Source: Sipunculus nudus
Lineage: Eukaryota > Annelida > Sipuncula > Golfingiida > Sipunculidae
Direction: 5' to 3'
Assembly (NCBI GenBank): GCA_026874595.1
Contig: CM049309.1
Coordinates: 1,584,076-1,648,075 of the forward strand
Length of the DNA: 64,000 bases
This document shows, piece by piece, positions 42,856-53,000 of this stretch (its first letter is position 1; each line of letters opens with the position of its first letter). Made by a program: the position numbers and the translations under genes. The notes under the pieces were generated by a model that ran no database searches, was not told where the DNA came from, and saw nothing but the letters and a program-made list of their open reading frames with translations.

Positions 42856-43964
42856 CTAGATTTCTTGGTCGAAGCAGTTCATTATATTACGAAATGCCAG
42901 AATTCCACCATCAATACTGAGTCGACCGTCAAGATAGGCTCTCACAGGGTTTAATTCTCTTCCTACAATTTGGAGCCACGTCTCACTGGTCACGTGCACT
43001 GTGACGTCAATATCTGAAGGCGGGTCTGTGAAAAGTTCTACGATGCTGTTACGGATATGGAAGCCGATGGTTTTCTTTACATCCTCTATATCAAACAACA
43101 CTGTAGTCTCAATATCCTGGCATTCTTCAGCCTTAAACCTTAGTGTGAGAGCCTCAAAAACGTGTAAAAGTGGCCAGTTTCTAACATTGTTCCTTACGTG
43201 CGCCAAGCCTGGTTTATTTATAAGCCCAGCATCCTCTAAAGCTAACGTTAGGTAATAATTCCGACCATTTGCACTGGTTTGCTGCGACGCTAACTTCTTG
43301 AAAGTCTCCAACCGGATTTTCTTTGCACCCTGATGGGAAGGCCGAATTCTCATCACGTGACTTGCCAACTCGAGAGCCCATTGGGTATCTCCGGCCGCCA
43401 GTGCGGTTTCGGCAGCGATAATAGTGCGCTTGACCCCGCCCGCAAGAGCTACCATTCGTCTAGCTTTTTCTTCAGGGGTTAAAGGCCAAAGGTCAACAGG
43501 ATCTCCACTGAACCATCCCACATAGTTACTGAAAACTCCTTTCACGGACCAAGGCACTGTACCGTAAAATTCCTGAAGGAAAGGATCTTCCTGGAGTTTT
43601 GGTGGAAGTTTAACCTTTGGTGCTATTTCATCAGGAAGTAGCCCCTTATTCATGAACCGCACGGTCTGGTCATGGACGAGTTGAATTGCGTCTCTGTAAT
43701 TCGTCAAGAGTCCATATACCTTATCCCCGCCCGAATGTGGCATCGTGTGACTTGGGACCAGGTATTCAGGCCTCAGTCTGCGCATGCGGTCTAAAGACCT
43801 GACCCAATGACGCAGGCTACGTGGTGGCGTCCCGCGAATGGCGTAGAGGTTCGGGAAGGCTCGGTAAAAATTGTCGGCACAAAGAAGGGCCTTCTTCTCC
43901 GGGAGCCAGACACCAATCTGATCAGAAGTCTCGCCCGGAATGTGCATAAATGTAATCTTCATAC
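42856..43964 (-). CDS. Alkylsulfatase exon 4 (residues 217-585)
   Basis: Acceptor TTTTTTGCCAG on the minus strand, which lies inside the edge unit of a minisatellite. Completes a split Gly codon and ends at TAG (42856-42858). Carries E228, D247, H289, the helical dimerisation region and the SCP2-like C-terminal domain. An upstream in-frame extension to 44064 reads into the repeat and is not coding. Confidence 0.93.
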
Positions 43965-46900
43965 CTGGCAAAAAATTAAAACTATAGTGACCCTGACAAG
44001 AAACAAAAGCTATAGACCTTCTGGCAAGAAACACAAACAATAGTACGCAAGGCAAGAAACACAAACTATATCCCTAATGGCAAAAAAAAAAACTATGGCC
44101 CCCCTTGCAAGAAACACAAACTATAGTCCCCATGGCAAGAAAAACAAAATTATAGTCCTCATGGCAAAAAACACAAACTAAAGTGGTCAGGGCAAAAACA
44201 CAAAATATGGTCCTCATGGCCAAAAAAAATCCCCACAAATTTTAGTCCCCCTGCCACGAAACACAAACTATAGTCCCTCTGGCAAGAAACACAACCAATT
44301 GTCCCCATGGAATTAGGAAACACAAATTATAGTTTCCTGCCAAGATATACAAAGCGTCGCCGAACTTCAAAAACAGACAAACTAAAGTACACATGACAAA
44401 ACCACAAACAATCGTCCCGATAAACTTAACCACAAAGTTAACAGCTCTCCGTCAATGTTTAGCGTTTTTTTTTCTCCGGGAAAGATCCTTACAAAATAGG
44501 TCGCATGAATATAAATTAGAAAATGACAATAATCAAGTTTTTTTATCAATTTAATTTAACATCTGCAAACACAATTCTTTTTAATGCCGCATATCATGTA
44601 GTGAGGGTTTTTTTTCGGCATGTGGGTACCCTTTATTAGAAGTGGCTACAACAGGAGTACCTGCGATTGTTACGGTTTCTTCCTCTTCGTACACGAATTT
44701 ATTCGGCTGCACGAGGCCAGTGGAGATATTGTAGCCCACACGAAGCAGCGGACCGATCCCAGAGTTGACGTGATGAGGGAGCAGAACTCCGAACTGTCGC
44801 ATCGCCCGTCTGTACGTCAGCACCGACACTGAGGCGACTCGTCGGAACTGCTCTGGAGTGGTGTGGTGAGACCAGATGTCAGGTGGATTTGACGGATCCT
44901 CTATGAACGCCTGTAGCATAAAAACAATTAAACTCAAAATTTTCACCTGTTTAGCGTTTTTTTTCTCCGGGAAAGATCCTTACAAGATAGGTCGCATGAA
45001 TATAAATTAGAATATGACAATAATAAAGTTTTTTTATCAATTTAATTTAACATCTGCAAACACAATTCTTTTTAATTCATCATTGGACATGTGCCGAGGT
45101 TACCAGTTCAGTGCCAAATTTTATTCATATTATATTGAAACTGATGGATGCTTTGATGTAAAAACACTGTTGTTAACATGCATGATGCAAATCGGACAGC
45201 AAAGCCCGTCCACTATAGCGAATCACATTAAGCAACTGCAGAGTGGTGCACATATCCATCAAACTCAATAGTGACCGATTATATTTTTCCTTCCGACACT
45301 TCTTTTTATAAGGTATAATGAAGTGCTTATCCTGAGCTTCCGTTAGGTCGAGTTTCCGGAAGTGAGCGATACTTTTCTGTCCTAGGCCAATCTGTATGCC
45401 AGTAAGTTATAATACACTCTCATTGATGCAATCAGTTGTAGGGATTATTTAAAGTTATTAAGACTTTTAAATTCCGAAGAAGGACAGAGATTGCTCAATT
45501 CAGGAGATATTAAACTGTGTTGGCGAAGCTCTGCGCAATCGAAGGCCTGTCCGATTTAAATGCAGTATTAATGCAAATCAGGACCCTCTCAGGTTGTGAC
45601 AGCTTGGGAGCTGTAAATTAATATTTATATATTTATATATATATAGTAACTTATTCGTACGGTACATTGTTTTTGAGGAGACCGAGCTCGTCTAGAATAG
45701 GAATCAATGTGTTGCAGAATATAATGCTCATGTTCTTGTGATTTAGGGTTGTAACAATATCCAATACAATATACAATATTGTATACAATATCTATGTAAC
45801 TGCAATTTCGCCCCTTTCGTGAATCTGTTGAAAAAACACTTTAAGCTAACGGACATATAGATATAGCTAAGAAATCTCTTATTAGAGGGAGGTCCCGGAC
45901 CAGAATAAAACATATTGATTCAATATACAGTGGGGTTATTTGGTTATATTTTGCTATGTATTACGCAAGGCAGACTGTTAGCAAACCGATCGTTTGCGTA
46001 TTGCCATTTCCCTTGCGATATGTTAACAGCTCTACTGTAAACCTTCGAAGTCAGGTTTGTTAATGCAACACGACTTAAGCCCAAAACACGCTAATGCGTG
46101 CGTCACGCGCGTGTCAAGCGTCACGCGTCAAGCGTCAAATCTGGAAAAATCGCTCCACTCTATTTATCAATGACAAAACAGACTAACGCGCGCGTCACGC
46201 GTCAGCTATCGCTCCTGGAGCGATTTTTGACGCGTGACGCGCGCTAGCCGCGTGGGGATTCCTGATAATGACATAAATAAATAGAGGGTTTCCCTCTATA
46301 TAAAACTCCGGGTGAAACGTTTGTTGTTATTCATTGAACTATAATTATTCATTTGTGTCTGGATAGAAGATATGAAACAAAGCAACACAGATATATAAAT
46401 ATCGTTCATAGTAGTGACTGAGTTCGGTCATACTTAGAACAGGTTACAAAACATGTGCTCGGTTAATACCTTCTAATCTGACGCGTGTCGTGCGCGTTGT
46501 AGCCGCGTTAGTGTGTTTTGAATTTGCCGCGTGACGCGCGCGTTAGTCTGTTTTGGGCTTTAATTCAACGTAACAAAGATTTACATATTATCACTAAAAA
46601 CTTTTCAAAATTTTTTTCAAGTTTAGGACAACGTTCACCTTGGCTCCGTAGGTATGATCCACATGGTTGTGGGTGTAGATAATCGCTTTAACTGGTTTAT
46701 CTGTTATCTTTCGAAAATCTTGTAAGATTGCCTGCCCAGCCTCGACGCTCTCAGTGACGTCAACGATAATAGCGCCATCTGGTGCCTCCAACAGAATCGA
46801 ATTCGCTAAGGCATACCCTATCGCCAGATGAACCCCTGCCGTAACCTGGAAAGTGAAAGAATAATGTGCACAGACAGGCAAGAATAATTAGAAATATGCA

Positions 46901-47268
46901 ATAACCAAGCGATTATGGGGAATCGGCTATTGAGCGTACGACCGACCTTGGGAATAAGGTCAAGCTCAAAAATATAACACCCCTTCTGGCAAAGGACCAA
47001 GAATCAAATCAACGAGAGCGTGTGTCGCATGTTTAAAATTTGAAGGCCATATCTATTCAAGTTTAGGTGCACTGACCGTGATGACCCGTGGTTTGTTGAA
47101 CTCCTCTGTATGTTTCTTTAGCGACTCCGGTACCTCTACGTCACGAAGAAGTTCCTCATAGTCTGGCTCCCCGCCTCTCAAAAATACAAAATGAAGCAAC
47201 AGGGCTAGAATAAGTCCGCCAACCAAAAACCCCAGACGACCTGTTTTGCCGTGGTCACTTCCATCCAT
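42856..47268 (-). CDS. Alkylsulfatase-type metallo-beta-lactamase protein (4 coding exons, 585 residues)
   Basis: Spliced in the order 47268-47077, 46845-46639, 44910-44661 and 43964-42856, with GT-AG introns and one open frame. Residues 12-30 form a hydrophobic segment after a short charged N terminus, which suggests a type II membrane anchor or signal anchor. The MBL fold follows, with THNHVDH at 122-128 (HxHxDH dizinc motif), further likely ligands E228 (PGETSDQ), D247 (CADN) and H289 (VPSHTMPH), and the family signature NLYAIRGTPPR. Next comes an all-helical dimerisation region with NYVGWFSGDPVDLWPLTPEE, then an SCP2-like domain from about 490. Bacterial (SdsA1) and yeast (Bds1) relatives hydrolyse alkyl sulfate esters to alcohol and sulfate. 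Its substrate here is unknown. Conserved domains and intact frame suggest a functional gene. Confidence 0.9.
43965..44440 (-). repeat. About 30-bp minisatellite in alkylsulfatase intron 3
   Basis: About 13 degenerate units read on + as CTGGCAAGAAACACAAACTA followed by TAGTCCC, i.e. on the minus strand a T-rich tract ending TTCTTGCCA(G). At least two units (+ strand positions near 44019 and 44279) keep a CAG. The authentic exon 4 acceptor belongs to the last unit. Confidence 0.85.
44455..44584 (+). repeat. Direct repeat copy 1 next to alkylsulfatase exon 3
   Basis: Begins TGTTTAGCG and ends CACAATTCTTTTTAA. It matches 44948-45076 at about 95% identity, offset 492 bp. Confidence 0.9.
44661..44910 (-). 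CDS. Alkylsulfatase exon 3 (residues 134-216)
   Basis: Acceptor ATGCTACAG, donor GCAG|GTACTC on the minus strand, phase 0 to 1. Encodes AFIEDPSNPPDIWSHH, then QFGVLLPHHVNSGIGPLLRV, the region that follows the HxHxDH motif in alkylsulfatases. It is bracketed by ~130-bp direct repeats. Confidence 0.93.
44948..45076 (+). repeat. Direct repeat copy 2 next to alkylsulfatase exon 3
   Basis: Partner of 44455-44584. Together they enclose a ~360-bp segment holding the whole of exon 3, a layout that could favour loss or duplication of that exon by recombination. Confidence 0.9.
45077..46072. other. Alkylsulfatase intron 2, part
   Basis: No gene. Contains a (TA)n tract at about 45624-45646 and the palindrome ATACAATATTGTAT at about 45770-45783. 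Confidence 0.6.
46073..46565. mobile_element. Palindromic MITE with TTAA target site
   Basis: TTAAGCCCAAAACA at the left end and TGTTTTGGGCTTTAA at the right end form terminal inverted repeats flanked by TTAA. Inside, CG-rich blocks (ACGCGCGCGTCACGCGTC and GACGCGTGACGCGCGCTAG) form further inverted pairs, so the element could fold into a long stem. The TTAA target suggests a piggyBac-type origin. It lies in alkylsulfatase intron 2. Confidence 0.75.
46639..46845 (-). CDS. Alkylsulfatase exon 2 (residues 65-133)
   Basis: Acceptor CTTTCCAG, donor AAG|GTGAAC on the minus strand, phase 0 to 0. Encodes GVHLAIGYALANSILLEAPD, then the first metal motif THNHVDH. Confidence 0.95.
47077..47268 (-). CDS. 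Alkylsulfatase exon 1 coding part (residues 1-64)
   Basis: Starts at the ATG complementary to 47266-47268; donor ACG|GTCAGT. Encodes MDGSDHGKTGRLGF, the hydrophobic GLILALLLHFVFL segment and VPESLKKHTEEFNKPRVIT. The start is chosen because the upstream frame is unsupported and possible acceptors (TTCAG or TTTGCAG, exon starts at 47286 or 47294) lie just 5', implying a short 5' UTR in this exon. Confidence 0.88.
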
Positions 47269-47294
47269 GCTTAAATACCCTGTCGTCTGAATAC

Positions 47295-50200
47295 CTGCAA
47301 ATGTATAAAAATATTCTAATTTGAGAATTATTTACGGGTTATTGGTAAGAAATGTATACGCAACGGAGTATATATATATATATATATAAAGCAGCGGTCA
47401 AAGCCAATGAGATAAAGGACGCATGCAGCGTACAGCCGCTGAGTCAGTAACGCGATTTTTTTCGAACTAAAAAATCTGTGAAACAGAAAAAAAGCTTCAT
47501 ACCGAAACAGTACCGAAACTACCTCCCTGTTATTACACCCGGTTCTAAAATCTTCTATCCGCCCGAGTGGACTTATTTAATGAGTAAGCAAACCGAGCGC
47601 TGTGTTCAGATGAATGGGACCGTGTAGCGGGTTTTGTCAAATTCATGTAAAATTAATACGAGAATGAGGCTCAAACAGGGACCTCGCGGTTAAAGATTAG
47701 TTCATTTCTATCATACGTAATATGACAAAATATGATCGTCCTTGCCAAAAGGCCTATATATGACCAGGACAATCGTCCAAGGATATATTTTAACACACGC
47801 ACACGCACGCACGTACACATACACTCAAATATGTTTATTGAATATATGTTGTATAATAAATATACAATATTTAGTGACTGTGCGTTTGTGGTTCTGTATG
47901 TCGGCTCGTGAATCTGTTGCTGTGTGTGTGCGTATGTGATTGTGTCTCGGTCTTATCAATTGATTAACAAGTGAGGTTGTGTCACCTTATCAAACTTACC
48001 CAGGACGGCGCGCTGACAATAATACTGCAGGGGCTGTTGCCAGATGCAAGCTAAAACCAGGCAGTTTTTGCCGTTAACACTCACTCTGCGGCAGCAGCCT
48101 GCGTTTATTGGGATGTTCTATATTATTACAGTTGTGCACGCATACAAAGTGAAACGTACATGTTAAAGCACAGTGTCCTTCAAATTTACACTTTGACCGC
48201 GACGACCTGTGTTCTTGATAACGTGCTGGTGACAACATTAATCTCTTCTCGGTATTCGTAATCTTGTCACGCGTGTGTACATACATAACTGCAGAAGGCG
48301 ATATTACAGTATATACTCGTACAACCGCCAAAGCCGGATTCAGGGAGCTTAAGGCGGGTGTTCGAGGTTCGTGTACGAGGAATAACGCCATACTTTAAAA
48401 TTGGCACATATAGGCAATTTACGAAGAAATAAAAATAAACAATATACCCATTAAATTAGAAGAAATATCTGAATGTCATTTATTTAAGATAAAACGGGAT
48501 ATACGTGTGGGTTTCTATGACCTTTTTAGCGGAAATTTCTTGAAACATTTTGAAATTTTGACCTGTAGGTTTTCTGGCGATCATGTGAACGGCTGGCAGA
48601 TGAAGATGGTTCACCGTATACACAGTCACTCCCAGGGTAACTCGTGGTTATAAATTATGTTTATTTTATACAACATTTGAACGCACAGCTCGCATTTCAA
48701 TTTGCTCCAGTGACAGTCGATTATACCCTCTCTTTGCGGATTTTCCCGAGGGCTGGTTGAATTATTTAGGGCAGCATTCCAGCATGGTGTTATGTGTGAC
48801 GTTTCTGAGATCCTTCATACTCATATGTAAAGTGTTCAGGGGCGACGTTTCCTTTTGCAATGTGGTGGGACGGGGGGGGGGGGGGGGGGTGTCCTCAATC
48901 AAGGACGCGCCCCCGCTTATCTTCCCCCCTCCCTCTTGCTGGCCATGGCAACAAGGTATACCATATTTTGAACCTCCCCTTACATTTTCTATATACTTAT
49001 GTTATTAGTAGTGCATTATAGGAACTCTAGATTTGGAGAGGGGGAGGGAGAAGCAAGTATTTTTGTAAGAGAATAACGGCTGTTCTAATGCGGGTTTGGT
49101 TCTTGGGTATAGCTGGGGGTATCGTCCTCGTAAATTATTCGATTTTTTAATGATTTTCATTCACAAATTAAGAAATTTTGAATCAGTTTGGGTAGAAAAT
49201 ACCAGGGAGAATTATCACTGCAGAGACCAACAGGAAATAAACACTCTCCCCCCGTGCATCCCTTGGATCTGTAACCTTAATAACTGCAACTATAATAACA
49301 AAAGTTATTTCGCAATAACAATTGATTTCTTATTTTGATCATTAACACTTACAATTATTATTTAATTTGTTCGATTAAAGGCTGGGATTCAGACTGTTGT
49401 GGAAATGGGTAATCAAGTCACATTATCAGTTATTCTGATATTTTATAGCCATTTCCGAAAGACTGCTGTCTGCAGACAATTGACATTTGAGGATATTTAC
49501 AGCACTAAGACTTTTATTAATTTTTCTATTTATAAATTAACCCCACTGAAATAAGATCCTGCTTTATGGCAAAATATAACATTCTTTTAAATGTTAAAAT
49601 TTTGGGGTGGGGCATAAAAGTCATTTTTCCTGGTATCAAACGTTCAGAGAAGTCAAATGAATGCCAGAGAATACCACAGTACTTGAACGGAAACGAAGGA
49701 TTGTTTTGAATCCCCTCTCTAACTAATTTTAAAATTGGGTGTTCGTTTCCAATATCTCACTATGGAAGTTTTATTGAAAGATTATTTTCAATAATCTATT
49801 GGGGATTTATGAATGAATTACAGATTATGTTTGATAAAACTGATGTGTTCGAAGAATCACACAAAACAAAAGTTTATTAATAGGAAGTACTGTTAGCAAC
49901 ACAGTATTATAATACAGCTAATACAACTTCACAGCTAAATGGTCAGGATATTTATGGAGCAAACCCTTCAGATGCTTAGACTGCTGTTAGTAAAATTCAT
50001 TAAAATGGACGAATTATTCAGAAACTGCTTGATGGATAGTCATGAAATTCGGAAATGCTTTTTTATTCTTGCAGAAGTTTGACTGGAGGCTAAAGGGAAC
50101 CATCGACAATATTTCTATTTATATATCATTTGTATTTTTGAGAAAGACAAATTACAGTAATCAGTTTAAAATTTTCACAGGGCACAAATTGTAAAAATAG

Positions 50201-50575
50201 GGCCAAGGATTTCAAACTTTAAATGTTTACAAGTCCTCTGTACAAAAAAAAACAACTAAAATTGGGCTACTGTAACAGTTATTTTTTGAGTAATGGGACG
50301 AAAACGTCTGTTTGACAACCTCAGAAGCTGATACACATGTAAGAAAAAAAGGCCAATTTATTAGGAACGACAGGGTGGATCCTCATGACATGTGTGGTGC
50401 TGATCGGCTGAGAAGTTCGACAGCTGGTGGAGTATACGACCAACAGCCTCCCCCTCCCCCCCCCCCCCCCCCCCCCGTCTCCAAGACAATGCAAATAAAC
50501 CTATGATCTAGCGATCCGAGGATAATTTATTTCTTAGATGCAGGTACATCTAAATATTTGTATTGGTCCTGTTAT
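47295..50575. other. Upstream intergenic region of the alkylsulfatase gene
   Basis: Contains (TA)n at 47369-47388, a CA/CG-rich microsatellite at 47796-47824, a run of 18 G at 48872-48889 and a C-run at about 50449-50477. No other gene recognised; ORFs of 60-105 codons look random. Confidence 0.5.
48000..48120 (-). other. Possible 5' UTR exon of the alkylsulfatase gene
   Basis: The minus strand has a strong donor, GTCCTGG|GTAAGTTTG, with the exon ending at 48000. It lies about 700 bases before the acceptors that precede the start codon. The 5' limit is arbitrary and no promoter motif was identified, so this is an inference from splice-site quality and position only. Confidence 0.3.
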
Positions 50576-53000
50576 AATAATAATAATAATAATAATGATT
50601 TATTTTATAAAGAGTACATTTCACCAGAAAGTGTACCCTGCACGTTGTACATGACTAACAGATGACAAATGGAATAAAACTAGTTTAATTAGGAATGAAT
50701 AAAAACAAAAATTTGAAAAATTATTTTAAAACAATAAAAACGTTTCAATATATCTGTATCATAGAAGTTCATGGACTACAATATCTGAAAGCTGTCTAAA
50801 AAAATTGTTTTCAGTCGAGATTTAAAAGATGACATACGGAATTGTGATAACAGGTACTGCGTTAATTCATTCCAAATTATAGGACAAGCTTCACCAAAAG
50901 CTCTAATGCATATGTTCGATGACCTTGTGAATAAACATCTAGGAGATCCTGTTGGGATGAGCGAAGCTCGCGATTCTGCTGGAACGGTTGAATGAGCTCC
51001 TGTAGATAGTACGGAGCCACTAGATCGAGGACCAGAACTTTAAAGTGCATCCCCTGACACACTGGCAACCAATGAAGAGCATGGAGCACAGGTGTGCTGT
51101 GATCATATTTTCTCGTTAAGGTTACGATGCGCGCCGCCATATTCTGTAATCGTTGTAATTTGAAATTTCTGTATCAGAACAGAAAGGAGACAACAAAAGA
51201 GTGCTTTGCAGTAGTCCAGTTTAGAAGTGATGAGGCAACTTCGCTGCAGCATCTTGATTGAGATCCCTTCTGATCTTACCGATGTTATATACATGAAAAT
51301 ACGCCGTACGACACACACTATTGATATAAGCCTCAATACCTCCGTTAAAGTCCCTGATCAAACCGATGTTCCTGACTACAGTACTTACTGTAACGTCATG
51401 GTCTCCGATAAGTAGGACAGGACAGTTGAGCCTCTTTGAGGAATGCTAAGGAGATATAAACAGGACCTCTGTTTTTTTTATCATTCTTTTTTAAACTTTT
51501 CAGGTTCATCCATTGGCGAGTTAAAATAACACTTATCAACTTCAACAATTTTCCTGTCCATGTCCTCGGGCTTAAATGTGACATTCAGCCGAATGTTATC
51601 TGCATAAAAATAATAGCGCATTCCATGCATGCGAAGCAGTTTGACAAGAGAAACTATATACATGGTAAAAAGAATGGGTCCAAGGACCGAACCTTGAGTA
51701 CCCCACACTACAAGACCCTCGGTTTTGACCTCTCATTTCCAATAGGTACATACTGTTGACGGTTTGTGAGAAATGGAATGAACCATTGAAGAGCTGTGCC
51801 ATTAATACCGAGATTTTCAAGAGAGGTTAGAAGCTTGGAATGGTCAACGTTGTCGAATGCAGCTGAAAGGTCCAAAAGAACGGGAAGCACTGCTCCTTGG
51901 CCCCCAGCGGCATGTATGGTATCATGCGGGATTCATACTACAGCAGTCTCCGTGCTGTAGTTTCTCCTATAAGCAGACTGCAGTGGCTCAGCAAAATCAT
52001 TTTCTGCAAGGTAAACGTTGAGACGAGCTGCCACTACTCTTTACAGTACCTTAGACAAGAAAGGCAAGTTAGATACAGGCCTGTAGTTGCTAAGTACATC
52101 ATGGTCCAGAGAACGTTTCTTCAAAAGTGGCGGAACTTGAGCCAGCTTGAAAGGATTTAAAAAAACCCTTCAGACAAGGATAGGTTGATCACTGGAAGGA
52201 GGGGATCAAGGCATTTTTTTCAAGAGAGCCGTCGGAATAGGATCAAGTTTACAGTTCTTAGTAGGTGAGGACATTATGATCTTATAAAGTGCATCAGATG
52301 ATACTTGAGAAAATGTCCTTAATGAAATCGCCTTCGACAGGGAAGTTTTTTTCAGAAGAATAGGAAATAGAGCTATTGTTGAGAGCAAAACGAACATTGT
52401 CGATCTTTTCCTTGAAATAGCTGCTAAATGTATTGACAAGGTCGCCAGCAGGTTGATTTAATGGCAGTGTAGCCACTTCATTTCTGCCTAGCAGTGTATT
52501 GACAATACTGAAGAGTTCCTTTTGATCATCAGTCCAAAAGAATCCAATAAACTGAGAAAGGCAGTGGCATTAGTATCATACGGGGATCAACATCATGTAT
52601 GTTGAAATCTCCAGTAACCATCTATTGACCAGGAGACATCGCCAGCTTTTCCAAATATTCCTCAATATCTGAATGGAATATATTGTAGGTCGTGCATGCT
52701 GTCTCTTTTTATGGTGGTGGACAGTAAATGGCTACAAGCCTCATGACAGGTCTAATGTGTATCTGACACTCCAGTCCCTCAAAGGAATCATATTGCTTTT
52801 TAGCTTATGATGTTACACGTGTGACAGTAAGAATGTTTTTGTAAATGATGGCTTCACCTTCACCTCTCAACTTCCCCGGAAATTTTTGAATGCTGTATCA
52901 TAGAAGGCAAAAGTTCGCTTACAATGACATTATCACGGGCATATCCTTTTAGCCATGTTTCTGTTAGAATCATAACAATCATAGAATCGTAAGAAGCTTT
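50576..53000 (-). mobile_element. Degenerate non-LTR retrotransposon (CR1/Jockey-like)
   Basis: On the minus strand, pieces of an APE endonuclease (GDFNIHDVD near 52600; VAIYCPPP near 52725) are followed by a linker (SPTKNCKLDPIPTALLKK, 52206-52439) and reverse transcriptase blocks. The element ends in an (ATT)n tail (+ strand (TAA)n at about 50576-50597), typical of CR1/L2-type 3' ends. Many stops and frameshifts make it inactive. The 5' end is undefined. Confidence 0.85.
51481..51890 (-). pseudogene. Reverse transcriptase fragment, frameshifted
   Basis: One frame (51890-51708) has LLDLSAAFDNVDHSKLL and WFIPFLTNRQQYVPIGNERS (RT blocks A and beyond). The next frame (51708-51481) has GSVLGPILFTMYI and FYADNIRLNV, where the catalytic YADD is YADN. 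The frame switch near 51708 and the altered catalytic site show it is dead. Confidence 0.88.

Noticed and set aside
43965-44064. In-frame 5' extension of alkylsulfatase exon 4 (longest ORF starts at 44064)
   Set aside because: The extension reads through minisatellite units, while a good acceptor at 43965 joins exon 3 in frame and restores family similarity.
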